This document shows positions 27,894-36,721 of a DNA stretch of 64,000 bases, piece by piece. Position 1 is the first letter of the stretch. Each line of letters begins with the position of its first letter. The stretch is from Sediminibacterium sp. Gen4. GTDB taxonomy: Bacteria; Bacteroidota; Bacteroidia; Chitinophagales; Chitinophagaceae. Position numbers and translations under genes: made by a program. The DNA is taken from contig JACBFI010000007.1 in NCBI GenBank assembly GCA_013391385.1, positions 55,771-119,770 on the forward strand, read 5' to 3'. The notes under the pieces were generated by a model. It was not told the DNA's origin. It saw only the letters and a list, made by a program, of their open reading frames with translations, and made no database searches.

Positions 27894-29080
27894 AACTGAC
27901 CCATTAAATATTTGTGATTGATAACGCTGAGATTATAATTTCGTACTGCTTCCAGGTATTTCTGGTAAACAGTGTAAGCATCGTTGCTGTTTCTTAGTAA
28001 ACTGATATAATCAATTTCACCACTCACAAAAAAGCGTTGTGAAGTAGTAATCACTTCCTGTGCTTTTCTTAACCCTGTTTGTTGATAATACTGAACAGAC
28101 TGCCAGTTGGTTCGCATTTCGCTGTTTGTATTAATCGTTTGTGCAGATAAGTCTTGCTGCAATCCCTGCTGTTTGCTTTGAATAACCTGTTGCTCCGTTT
28201 TGGCTGCATTGATATTACTTTTATATTGTCCGAACCATAACGGAATAGTTACGCCAACCCTGAAACGATTCAACCATTTCGTATCCCTTTCGCCCTGGTT
28301 GAAATAACCAAAAGCCAACCCAGGTAGCGCTTTGCTTTTTTGCAATGCAATATTTTGTTTGGCTACATTCTCCTGCTGCTGTAATATCTGTAGGGCAGGA
28401 TTTGCAAATAACGCTGTGGAATCAGGCGCAAGAGATAACTGTACCTGAGAAAGTGAAATAGCAAGTGGCTCTACTGAAATAGGATCTTTAATGCCTGTGA
28501 ACCATTGCAACTGCGCCTTTAAAGAGGAGGCTCTTACAAGCGACTGTTGATATTGATTATGAATTTCACCATACTGTGTTTCAGCAAATGTTTGTTGCAG
28601 ATAATCTATTTGCCCAGCTCTGAACTGGCGGATGGCAGACAGCTTTATTTTTTCGTACAGGGTATCCTGTATGTATAATTGTGAGGCTAGCGAATCAGCG
28701 TATTGTATTTCTAAGTATAAGACTTTAACTCGATACTTTAACTCTGCTTCTGTTAGTTGTTTTTCTTTTTGCGCCACACCAATTTGCTGCTTTTGCAAAC
28801 GGTACTGATTACTGTACACGGTGGGGAATTCAAACGACTGCGTAATGCTACCGGTATAAAAGTTACCTGTAGGGCTTTCCCAAAAGAACTCGGGATTAGG
28901 AAGATTGATGGCTGATTTCAGTAACTGCTGCTGTTGTTTTACTTGCAGTGATGCAGCTTGGATATTCTTGTTATTAGCCAATGCCTTAGACACAGCTTCA
29001 TCTTCTGTGAGCACCTGCTGTGCCGATGCCGAAAAACTGATGAAGCCTGTAAGAAAAACGATGATACGATATCTGAACAT
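27890..29080 (-). CDS. czcC: TolC-family outer-membrane efflux channel
   Basis: A 396-residue protein with a signal peptide (IVFLTGFISFSASAQQ) and the two-fold TolC repeat of long coiled-coil helices (AVSKALANNKNIQAASLQVK, later AGQIDYLQQTFAETQYGEI and SGEIDYISLLRNSND). PNPEFFWESP is typical of CzcC-like proteins. It is the first structural gene of the efflux operon, directly downstream of the structured leader at 29086-29175, and overlaps the adaptor start by 4 bases. It would form the outer-membrane exit for the RND complex. Confidence 0.88.
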   Translation of the reverse strand: MFRYRIIVFLTGFISFSASAQQVLTEDEAVSKALANNKNIQAASLQVKQQQQLLKSAINLPNPEFFWESPTGNFYTGSITQSFEFPTVYSNQYRLQKQQIGVAQKEKQLTEAELKYRVKVLYLEIQYADSLASQLYIQDTLYEKIKLSAIRQFRAGQIDYLQQTFAETQYGEIHNQYQQSLVRASSLKAQLQWFTGIKDPISVEPLAISLSQVQLSLAPDSTALFANPALQILQQQENVAKQNIALQKSKALPGLAFGYFNQGERDTKWLNRFRVGVTIPLWFGQYKSNINAAKTEQQVIQSKQQGLQQDLSAQTINTNSEMRTNWQSVQYYQQTGLRKAQEVITTSQRFFVSGEIDYISLLRNSNDAYTVYQKYLEAVRNYNLSVINHKYLMGQL

Positions 29081-29085
29081 AAAAA

Positions 29086-29175
29086 TTGATTACGGTAAAA
29101 CAAATAGCCTCATATTGCAAAACGCAAATGAAGTTGGATGAAGCAAAAAAGCTTCACCTGTTTTACCATAATCAA
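29086..29175 (-). promoter_or_regulatory. Structured leader or terminator: 17-bp stem with internal hairpins before tolC
   Basis: On the minus strand the 17 bases TTGATTATGGTAAAACA pair with TGTTTTACCGTAATCAA 56 bases later. The only non-Watson-Crick pair is U-G on this strand; on the plus strand it would be A-C. Inside are a GATGAAGC-type hairpin with a six-base loop and a weaker TTGC/GCAA hairpin, giving a possible three-way junction. The stem is followed by TTTTT and then the ATG of the TolC gene. It also overlaps the stop codon of the upstream secreted protein. It can work as an intrinsic terminator, an attenuator or a start-site-masking RNA. No known riboswitch class is recognised. Confidence 0.6.
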
Positions 29176-29702
29176 ATCTGGAAACGCTGAATCGCTATGC
29201 GTATTTCAGTCGGTGGGGGGTAATAAAAACGAACCTTATAATGGACAGGAAAATCCTTGACAGCCGCTGAGAAATCAATACTAAAATAAGTACTAAGAAT
29301 TGCCACAAATAGCGGCACATTGATACCAGTAGTATTTACGGAAATATTTTTATCCAAATCTTGAAACTCGAGTACTTCATTGGTGCAACATCCGCCATCC
29401 TCTTTTGTAAGTAAGTTGTTGCCATCAACGGGAATTAGTGTTGTGGGCTCACTATCATGTTGGTGATTAATGCCATTTTCATGAACATGATTTGTTACTG
29501 TTGCTGTTTCCTTTTCATGAACATGGTTTTTCCGATCCTTGTGAATATGCACTTCTGCAGACGCTTCAGTTTGGTTATGATGAGAGGAAGAATTAAAACC
29601 CATATCTACACCTATAGCACAGGCAAAACCCACTATTGTATTTGTGGCAAATACAACCAGTAAGAACAGCGCTTTCAGTTTTATGGATAAACTACGTTTC
29701 AT
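29172..29702 (-). CDS. Secreted His/Cys-rich protein related to HYC_CC_PP proteins
   Basis: A 176-residue protein with a signal peptide, a His-rich middle (SSSHHNQTEASAEVHIHKD, NHVHENGINHQHDSE), a Cys pair (GGCCTNEVLEF) and a C-terminal PPP (FYYPPPTEIRI). The order Cys pair then proline run resembles the HYC_CC_PP family, of which a typical member lies at 46040-46438, but the HYC motif is absent here. The histidines probably bind metal. It precedes the efflux operon and may serve as its metal sensor or buffer; that is inference. Confidence 0.65.
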   Translation of the reverse strand: MKRSLSIKLKALFLLVVFATNTIVGFACAIGVDMGFNSSSHHNQTEASAEVHIHKDRKNHVHEKETATVTNHVHENGINHQHDSEPTTLIPVDGNNLLTKEDGGCCTNEVLEFQDLDKNISVNTTGINVPLFVAILSTYFSIDFSAAVKDFPVHYKVRFYYPPPTEIRIAIQRFQI

Positions 29703-30108
29703 TTAATATTGCTAAAAATAAGAGTTTTTAGCGAACCTCTACTCCTTTTAAAGACGAAGATATGTTAGAATGGTTTAGCAAATTTGTAAAATTATAGATA
29801 ATTTTTATAAAATTTTGCTGCCACTTACAGCTATTCTTGCTTGGCTTTCCCGGTGAAAATGTAGCATTTACGTCAACTAAACGTGTTTTTACCCCTTTTT
29901 TCCTACTAGCCTCAACCCACTCAACTGAATTACTATCGTTTAATAACAGCCCTACGATTTAAATAGTATAGGCATAACGAAAACAGGTTGCGTCACGGCT
30001 ATTTATTTTATGAACCCTAAACATTTCCGCATTGCATAACTCTATTTCCCTTTTACATAAGTGGTATTATACAAGGCATTAGCACTTTTGCAATTCAAAA
30101 TCATACTT
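29703..30108. other. Divergent intergenic region
   Basis: About 400 bases between the minus-strand His/Cys-rich gene and the plus-strand TonB receptor, so it must hold two divergent promoters. It is AT-rich. I could not pick convincing TTTG/TAnnTTTG pairs, and I see no gene, strong hairpin or repeat. Confidence 0.5.
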
Positions 30109-32310
30109 ATGAGTAAAAGAGCGCTTGTTTTGTGTTTAATGATATGGGTATTAAATGTAGCTATCGGGCAAACCAAAAAAGGAAATAGTGATACACTACT
30201 GATAAAAAGTCTGCCCGATGTGACTGTAGTGGGTAGAAACAGCAAAAGCGATTATCAGCAAATGCCGGAAATTGTTGGCACAAATATTTATGCAGGCAAA
30301 AAGAATACACTGATTGTGCTGGATAATGTGCAGGGTAATGTAGTAACAAATAACATGCGGCAGGTATTGGCAAAAGTACCCGGAATTCATATCTGGGAAA
30401 GCGACCCCAGCGGAATTCAGATTGGTATTGCTGCTCGTGGATTAAGTCCCAACCGCAGTTGGGAGTTTAATGTGCGTCAAAACGGATATGATATTGCTGC
30501 GGATCCTTTTGGTTATCCCGAAGCATACTATAATCCACAGCTACAGGCTGTACAACGAATAGAAATTGTAAGGGGGCATGGTTCTTTGCAATATGGACCA
30601 CAATTTGGCGGATTGGTAAATTACATTCTCAGAAATGGCAGCGAAGTGAACAAATCTTTTGAATTTGAGACACAGCAAACAATTGGAAGCAATGGCCTAT
30701 TCAACAGCTATAATGCAATAGGCGGCAAGAAAGGGAAAGTTCATTATTATACATTTTTCGACCATCGTAATGGAGACGGATGGAGAGAAAACAGCCGCTA
30801 TTTTACAAATGCTGGTTATGGTACTGTAACCTATAATTTCACAACAAAATTTTCATTAACGGCTGAAGTAATGCGTTCGCATATCCGCAGCCAGCAACCA
30901 GGTGGTTTAACAGATGAACAAATAAAGCAGGATGCCCAACAAAGTTTCCGCAGCCGGAATTGGTTTGATATAACCTGGACAACCCCTGCATTAATCGCAA
31001 ACTTTCAAATAAATGAAAACACCCGCTGGAATACCAAATTATTTGGTACCATCGGAGACCGAAACAGTGTTGGATTTTTACAATCCATCACTACCAAAGA
31101 CAGTATTAACCCTGCAACACTTAGCTACAACAACAGAGTAGTGAATCTTGACCAATATAGGAATTATGGTCTGGAGAGTCGTATCATTACTGATTATAGA
31201 CTTGGTAAAATGAAAAATACTTTATCTGCTGGTATCCGTTTATATACCGGCACTACCACCAGGCAAGCCGACGGTAAAGGAACAACAGGTACAGGATATG
31301 ATGTTACCATAACCGGTAATTATCCCCGTGATATTATTTTTAAGTCCAGAAACACAGCTGCATTTGCAGAAAATATTTTTCGCATAAGCGATAAGTTTTT
31401 GATAATACCCGGAATAAGATATGAATGGCTGGAAGGTTCATCTTCCGGGCGAAATGGATATACATCAGGCGGTACAGAAATAATCTTACAAAATATTACA
31501 AGAGATAGAAGTTTTATTCTCGCTGGTGTGGGAACGGAGTACCATGTTACCAGATCTACTGAGGTATATGCAAATTTTTCCCAGGCTTATCGCCCTATTC
31601 AGTTTGCAAATTTGCAAGCTCCACCTACAACCGATGTGGTTGACGCAGATTTGAAAGATGCAAAGGGATACAATATTGATTTAGGCTACCGTGGTAAAGT
31701 GAAAGATTTTCTTCAGTTTGATATAAGTGGATTTTACTTACAGTATGATAACCGTGTAGGGACAATTACTGTTAGCGGAACACCTTCATACCGGCTTATT
31801 ACTAATGTTGGCAGCAGTACCAGCAAAGGGTTTGAGGGGTATGTAGAATTTAATCCTTTCAGGGCATTCGGAAAAAACAAGGATGCAGATTTAATTATTT
31901 TTGGATCTTACGGATATACAGATGCTAAATACAGTGGCAACCATAAAGATGCCAGTACAAAAGGTAAGAAAGTGGAGAATGCACCCACGAATATTTTCCG
32001 GGGTGGAATAACAGGCGGTTACAAAGGTTTTTTATTAACTGTACAGATGAGCAATGTAGGAGAAACCTTTAGCGATGCCAATAATACAGTTACACCTTCG
32101 GCAAATGGCAACAATGGTTTAATACCGTCTTATACTGTAACTGATTTAACAGCTACATATAAATTTTCAAAAGGGCTAAACCTGAAAGCAGGAACAAATA
32201 ATTTATTTAACGAAAGATATTTCACCCGCAGAGCAGGTGGTTATCCGGGACCGGGTGCTTTACCGGCTGATGGAAGAACATTCTTTATATCTGTTGGAGC
32301 AAAATTTTAA
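30109..32310 (+). CDS. TonB-dependent outer-membrane receptor
   Basis: I start it at the ATG at 30109, which gives a signal peptide (LVLCLMIWVLNVAIGQTKKG); a GTG 48 bases upstream is possible but unlikely. The 733-residue protein has a TonB box/plug region (SLPDVTVVGRN, VLAKVPGIHIWESDPSG, ARGLSPNRSWEFNVRQNGYD, EIVRGHGSLQYGPQFGG) and a full barrel ending in the aromatic residue of VGAKF. It is of the FecA-like ferric-chelate class and paralogous to the receptor at the left edge. It is the only long plus-strand gene of the metal region, closed by a terminator shared with the converging gene. Its ligand is unknown. Confidence 0.9.
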   Translation: MSKRALVLCLMIWVLNVAIGQTKKGNSDTLLIKSLPDVTVVGRNSKSDYQQMPEIVGTNIYAGKKNTLIVLDNVQGNVVTNNMRQVLAKVPGIHIWESDPSGIQIGIAARGLSPNRSWEFNVRQNGYDIAADPFGYPEAYYNPQLQAVQRIEIVRGHGSLQYGPQFGGLVNYILRNGSEVNKSFEFETQQTIGSNGLFNSYNAIGGKKGKVHYYTFFDHRNGDGWRENSRYFTNAGYGTVTYNFTTKFSLTAEVMRSHIRSQQPGGLTDEQIKQDAQQSFRSRNWFDITWTTPALIANFQINENTRWNTKLFGTIGDRNSVGFLQSITTKDSINPATLSYNNRVVNLDQYRNYGLESRIITDYRLGKMKNTLSAGIRLYTGTTTRQADGKGTTGTGYDVTITGNYPRDIIFKSRNTAAFAENIFRISDKFLIIPGIRYEWLEGSSSGRNGYTSGGTEIILQNITRDRSFILAGVGTEYHVTRSTEVYANFSQAYRPIQFANLQAPPTTDVVDADLKDAKGYNIDLGYRGKVKDFLQFDISGFYLQYDNRVGTITVSGTPSYRLITNVGSSTSKGFEGYVEFNPFRAFGKNKDADLIIFGSYGYTDAKYSGNHKDASTKGKKVENAPTNIFRGGITGGYKGFLLTVQMSNVGETFSDANNTVTPSANGNNGLIPSYTVTDLTATYKFSKGLNLKAGTNNLFNERYFTRRAGGYPGPGALPADGRTFFISVGAKF

Positions 32311-32313
32311 ACG

Positions 32314-32345
32314 AAAAGCGGCAGTAATATTAACTGCCGCTTTTT
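32314..32345. terminator. Bidirectional intrinsic terminator
   Basis: AAAAGCGGCAGT and its complement ACTGCCGCTTTT enclose a 7-base loop, with A and T tracts on the two sides. It begins 4 bases after the receptor stop codon and reaches the stop of the converging nuclease-like gene, so it serves both strands. Confidence 0.9.
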
Positions 32346-33591
32346 ATACTGCCTTCGCTATTTTCTCCATAATATGATGACTCTCGCCAAACTTGCACAG
32401 TGCATTGCAATGACTACGTAATTCAGAAAAAAGGATGTATTTAATTACTACATTGTTTTGTTTAATTGCAGGACGGGAAAGTTGAAGGCAAACATCTTTT
32501 TCTCTCTTATCAGGCACAATCAGATAGAACACTTCATCACCATCTGCAATTGTATAACTCAAATCTGTCAACCTTAAAATGCCTGAATAAATACTGGTGC
32601 TTTTTTCCACTTCAAAAGCAGCAATTACATTATTTGTTCCCTTTTGAAACCACAGCACATCTATTAGTTTTACAGTATTCAATGTATCTTTCTCCAATTG
32701 GATATCGGGGAATTGTTGTAAGCTCATAAATGAAAAACTGTTCCCACAGTGTGATTTTGATCTGTCGTTAGAAGCGGCAATCACATCATAGCCCAAGGCA
32801 CTGCCTATTTTCAATAAATGATATTGCATTTCTGTATGCAGATTTTCTTCGTCCTTTTCCTGCTGCACACTTTCCTGTCTTTTTTCAATTAGTTTTTCCA
32901 ATTTCTTTCGTTCAGGCTCGGATAAATATGCATCTGCACCCAGTATCAATTTTTGGGTTCCTATTTCAAATAACAGACCAGCAATAGCGCCTAAATCGGA
33001 TGAAAGTTCTGAACGATACTGATTATTGGCATCAATCATTACTTCTCTCAGCTTCAGGTATTCACTCCAGCTACCTAATTTCTTTTTGTCTTTGTATAGG
33101 AAATTGAATCCATTAATAATAGCAGTGTTAAATGGAGGAATAATGGTTGGGTGGAGAAAATAAAGGATACTCGCGACAGCAGGACCAAGGCCTTTAATTT
33201 TTAAACCATCCAGTCTTATGATTTCTTTAAGAAGCTGTTCTTCAGTCTTTGCATTCAAACAATTTTCTAAGAATTGTCCGAATGCCTGTTTATTGTTTTC
33301 ATTCTCATAAATATCAGGAATCCTCAACTTGGGTTTCCAGTAAAATGGATGGGAAGCTCCTTCAAATACCTGCTTTTGCTCTGTAATGCAGGTAAGCACA
33401 AACTCTAACGAAGACCCTTTAAAATCAGCAGGAAATTTTTTGCTCTTAATATCATCAATTACCTGCATAACACCACGACGGATGGAACGAAAAGCCTTCA
33501 GCCGTTCCTCATTATTGATGAACCATGTGTTATAGACAGACTGATTATCTTCTTTATATTGCCGTATAAGTAGGGCCAAGTTATTGTTCAT
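32344..33591 (-). CDS. Putative PD-(D/E)XK nuclease with an HhH-like helical domain
   Basis: A 415-residue cytoplasmic protein with no clear named family. Around residues 126-165 the segment [20 protein letters not shown] looks like a helix-hairpin-helix DNA-binding motif. Residues 225-250 are charged and coiled-coil-like. The C-terminal part carries E254 ([12 protein letters not shown]), D311 (LIDVLWF) and E327-x-E329 (AAFEVEKS), the spacing expected for a PD-(D/E)XK nuclease core. A truncated second copy of its N-terminus lies at 35877-36005. A restriction, repair or defence role is plausible. The nuclease call rests on motif spacing only. Confidence 0.5.
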   Translation of the reverse strand: MNNNLALLIRQYKEDNQSVYNTWFINNEERLKAFRSIRRGVMQVIDDIKSKKFPADFKGSSLEFVLTCITEQKQVFEGASHPFYWKPKLRIPDIYENENNKQAFGQFLENCLNAKTEEQLLKEIIRLDGLKIKGLGPAVASILYFLHPTIIPPFNTAIINGFNFLYKDKKKLGSWSEYLKLREVMIDANNQYRSELSSDLGAIAGLLFEIGTQKLILGADAYLSEPERKKLEKLIEKRQESVQQEKDEENLHTEMQYHLLKIGSALGYDVIAASNDRSKSHCGNSFSFMSLQQFPDIQLEKDTLNTVKLIDVLWFQKGTNNVIAAFEVEKSTSIYSGILRLTDLSYTIADGDEVFYLIVPDKREKDVCLQLSRPAIKQNNVVIKYILFSELRSHCNALCKFGESHHIMEKIAKAV

Positions 33592-33628
33592 ATGCTGCTT
33601 AAAACAGCAAAATACACTATTTGACCCA

Positions 33629-34879
33629 TTAGTTCACCCTAGTAATGGTCTTGGTTTTACCAAATAGCCTCATGCCATGGTAACCCGAAACAATAGCAGT
33701 ATTTGCATCTTTGAGTTTAATATAACAGCTTGCAGAATGTCCCATATCAGGTAACTGGATTTTGCCACCTTTCCACTCTTTGTCATCAGCATCGTATTCC
33801 AAATCCCACAAAACTTTTCGGCCAATTTCAGTTTTCTTTGACGGGTCTTTTACCCAATATATTTTACCAACGTATTTGCCATTTTCTTCAACAACGCTTA
33901 TCTTTTTACTACCATCCTGAAGCTGCCAGTTGCCGGCAATAGCATCTGCATCCGTTTGAGAAAATGCAATTTCATTCATAAACAACATACCTCCAATCAG
34001 TAATATGGTTTTTGAATTTTGCCGAATCTTCTTATTGAAAGGGTAGAGAAATTGTTTCCAGTAGTTTTTGGGAAAGTTCTTTTCCTCAGCAATACCGATA
34101 GCACCTAACTCTATGTTCATTTTCGGACTATTATAAGCTGTATTAAAGATACGGTCCCAAATAGTAAGCCATGCGCCGTAGTTAACCTGCGCATCTTTAT
34201 AATCTGCACGGTGATGCCAGCGATGCAACTCTGCCACACAAAAGATTTTTTTCAAAACACCTGCTTTGTAATCAAGATTGGTATGCTGCATAAACATATT
34301 TATAGCCAGAATTGCCAGCGCCGCCACTACCACCGGTTGCGGAGTACCGATTACAAGGCAAAGAATAATGCCAGGTGTTCCCTCTATAACCTGGTGCAAT
34401 GCATGACGTTTTTCACCATTCAAAAAGTACAATCGCTCCGAACTATGGTGAACAGCATGAAGCTTCCATAAAAATTGGTATTTATGACTCTGCCAGTGCA
34501 CCAGGAAAAGAAAGAAGTCAATAATTGTAAGAGCAATTATAACCTGCATCCAAAATGGCAATTGCATCGGAAACCACGACAAAAAATGAATGCTGCTGGC
34601 CAGCCATATAAAAAGAAACTGAGCAATTAGTTTTATACTGTAATTAATGATGTAGTAAGTAAGGTCAAGGTTCCAGTCATTTTTACCACTTACCCAATTC
34701 TTTTCATAAGGCATCCATTTTTCCAATACTAAAATTAATATGCCTGTAAGAGTAATAACAGGTATAGTTGCAAGATATTGGTTGTACCCTGATTTAATTC
34801 CATACAAAATAATGGCAGAAGTTGATAACATGATAGCAGGATAAATCCATAACTGAAATACTTTCTTCATGCGAAACAT
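33629..34879 (-). CDS. Fatty acid hydroxylase/sterol desaturase domain fused to DUF2147
   Basis: I start at the ATG at 34877-34879 so that it does not overlap the AraC gene. The first 300 residues are a membrane di-iron hydroxylase with the histidine clusters [19 protein letters not shown] and HRWHH, which modify lipid acyl chains or related molecules. After a further helix ending in MNEIAFSQ, the last 110 residues form a DUF2147 domain ([40 protein letters not shown]). DUF2147 is normally a small secreted protein, so this is a fusion that places it outside the cytoplasm. It follows the AraC regulator in the same direction. Confidence 0.8.
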   Translation of the reverse strand: MFRMKKVFQLWIYPAIMLSTSAIILYGIKSGYNQYLATIPVITLTGILILVLEKWMPYEKNWVSGKNDWNLDLTYYIINYSIKLIAQFLFIWLASSIHFLSWFPMQLPFWMQVIIALTIIDFFLFLVHWQSHKYQFLWKLHAVHHSSERLYFLNGEKRHALHQVIEGTPGIILCLVIGTPQPVVVAALAILAINMFMQHTNLDYKAGVLKKIFCVAELHRWHHRADYKDAQVNYGAWLTIWDRIFNTAYNSPKMNIELGAIGIAEEKNFPKNYWKQFLYPFNKKIRQNSKTILLIGGMLFMNEIAFSQTDADAIAGNWQLQDGSKKISVVEENGKYVGKIYWVKDPSKKTEIGRKVLWDLEYDADDKEWKGGKIQLPDMGHSASCYIKLKDANTAIVSGYHGMRLFGKTKTITRVN

Positions 34880-34934
34880 TTTTAAAGTGCAAAAATGCTT
34901 TACCGAAAAGTAAAAGACTTGAATAAACCTGCTA

Positions 34935-35684
34935 TTATTTGAGAACTTCTGAAGGCGAAACGCCAAACATTTCTGTAAATGTGCGGCTAAGATGGGCTAC
35001 ATCTGAAAAGCCCCCGGAATATGCTGCATTGGTAAACGATTGTCCTTTCATTACTTCTTGTAATGCTGCCTGCATCCGGCACCAAAGTATGTATTTACGA
35101 AATGAGATGCCGGTTTGCTCCTTAAATAAATGGGCAAAGCGGCTTTCAGAAAGATGCACTTTAGAAGCTATATTTGCCAAACTTATTTCTCCATGCAAGT
35201 TTGAATGAAGAAACGCTATTGATTGTTTAATTCTTTCTTCAATTTGATTGACTGAGCTTTGGCTGCCCGTTAGCTTTTCAACAAGTAAGCCGATTAGATT
35301 ATGTACATTTTCATCTTCATTTGATGCTGAATTAAACCAATTGACAAATTCAGTTCTTACAGCTTCGATTTCACTACCAGAGTAATGAAGTAATCCTTGT
35401 TTTTCCAGATGCACGGATGCTTCCAGCCTATGAGTGTAATTCAATTCAGCATCCAAATAAATGAAAATATAAAAATCATCCTTACCGATAAATTGATGTG
35501 GTAAGTCGGCAGCTATAATGCTGCAATCACTTTTTTCAAATTCAGTTCCATTTTTTGAAATCAAGAAAGATTTCTTGAATGACATTACAATTTCAAGGGC
35601 ATGGTGTGCATGCATTTTTGTTAGCACCTGACGGCCTATATAGACAGCCATGCCCCCGGAGATATAAAGTTTGAATTTTTGCAA
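34935..35684 (-). CDS. AraC-family transcriptional regulator
   Basis: A 249-residue protein. The N-terminal half is a cupin-like sensor domain (MHAHHALEIVMSFKKSF) and the C-terminal 100 residues contain the two AraC helix-turn-helix motifs (ISLANIASKVHLSESRFAHL and FTNAAYSGGFSDVAHLSRTF). It ends 55 bases before the hydroxylase-DUF2147 gene and may control that gene. The effector is unknown. Confidence 0.85.
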   Translation of the reverse strand: MQKFKLYISGGMAVYIGRQVLTKMHAHHALEIVMSFKKSFLISKNGTEFEKSDCSIIAADLPHQFIGKDDFYIFIYLDAELNYTHRLEASVHLEKQGLLHYSGSEIEAVRTEFVNWFNSASNEDENVHNLIGLLVEKLTGSQSSVNQIEERIKQSIAFLHSNLHGEISLANIASKVHLSESRFAHLFKEQTGISFRKYILWCRMQAALQEVMKGQSFTNAAYSGGFSDVAHLSRTFTEMFGVSPSEVLK

Positions 35685-35876
35685 GCCTGCTAAATTTTAT
35701 TATAAAAAGATGTGTTAGCTTAAACGAATGTTCTGAAACCGGTTAATCTATTAAAATTGAATACTGGTCAAGCTGTGAATATTCCATAGGAAAATAGTTA
35801 TTGTGCTTGAGTGATACAATTATTTTCCGTTTAGTATTATTCATTTTGTCTCTTCAATTGTTTACTTGATACATTG

Positions 35877-36005
35877 TTATATTTTTAGAAATAAGTTAGG
35901 ACGAAATGATTTTAACCGTTCTTCAATATTAATGAACCATATGTTGTGAACAGATTGTATATTTTTCTTGTATTGAACGATGATTGGGGAGAGGTCGCTT
36001 TTCAT
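35877..36005 (-). pseudogene. Truncated copy of the 32344-33591 nuclease-like gene
   Basis: A 42-codon frame starting at the ATG at 36003-36005 reads MKSDLSPIIVQYKKNIQSVH, then NIWFINIEERLKSF. Aligned with the start of the 415-residue gene it has the same QYK, QSV, WFIN and EERLK positions at the same spacing, after which similarity ends and a stop follows. The upstream non-coding DNA also matches (TTAAAACAG next to AAAATA). It is thus the remnant of a second copy or an ancestral duplication. The flanking stretch 35685-35876 shows nothing else. Confidence 0.75.
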
Positions 36006-36113
36006 CGGTAGTTTAAAACAGTAAAATATATCATTTACAGCAATCCTTTTTCCTTACAAAGAGCACTTTTAAGATTTTCCAGAAAAATTGCCATATTGAT
36101 TTTACAGTTGCCA

Positions 36114-36355
36114 TTATAACATAGTTAGTAATATTAGTCCACTCATGTAAATCATTAATAAATCCGCCAGAATGGTAATGGTACTCATGGGTAAATTAAA
36201 TACAGCACCAAGGCAGGTAGGCTTTATTTTCTTTTGTTAAGAACGCTTAATAAAACTACAACAATGCTTACCGTCATTACTACAAAGGTAACGGTATTGG
36301 TAAAAATTGGATTGACCCCAGTTAAGAAAGCCAAGCATAAAGATAGCTTCTGCAT
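36114..36355 (-). pseudogene. Degraded membrane-protein remnant
   Basis: Two short neighbouring frames with strong membrane-helix composition lie here. One (36224-36355) ends TVTFVVMTVSIVVVLLSVLN followed by basic residues. The next (36114-36236, no start codon) reads PTCLGAVFNLPMSTITILAD and continues as a hydrophobic helix. Neither is a complete gene and they overlap in different frames, so this looks like decayed coding DNA. No family is assigned. The remaining bases between 36006 and 36414 show nothing more. Confidence 0.4.
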
Positions 36356-36414
36356 ATGAATTGCATATAAATATGTTTGAATATTTAGATTATTATAGCC
36401 CAATTGAACATTGA

Positions 36415-36663
36415 TTAGAGTTCGTTTGATGAAATATCGAAAGAGGGAGGATTTTTATTAATCGACTTCGCATGATTGATTTTTCTTAATGGCATTTTAG
36501 TATTAAGCAAGCATTCAAATTTAGGCCAATTAGGAAGACAGTTAGGCACTTGATATCGTTTAGCGGCTAAACGTATTTTACAAGTAAAGAAGGAATCATC
36601 TCTATTTCGCATATACGATATTTGATACTTATTTTGAAACGTATATCTTTTGTAAATAGCCAT
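36415..36663 (-). CDS. Hypothetical small basic protein (doubtful)
   Basis: An 82-residue frame with an ATG, rich in Lys, Asn and Cys (FTCKIRLAAKRYQVPNCLPN), without signal peptide, helix or recognisable domain. It lies downstream of the Cus operon's last gene in the same direction after 58 bases, in a region with other gene debris. It may be real but nothing supports it beyond being open. Confidence 0.25.
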   Translation of the reverse strand: MAIYKRYTFQNKYQISYMRNRDDSFFTCKIRLAAKRYQVPNCLPNWPKFECLLNTKMPLRKINHAKSINKNPPSFDISSNEL

Positions 36664-36721
36664 CGTTTGGTACGGATAAACTAAAAGAAAGGTTGCTATT
36701 ACTTTTAAAAAAATATCAGCT

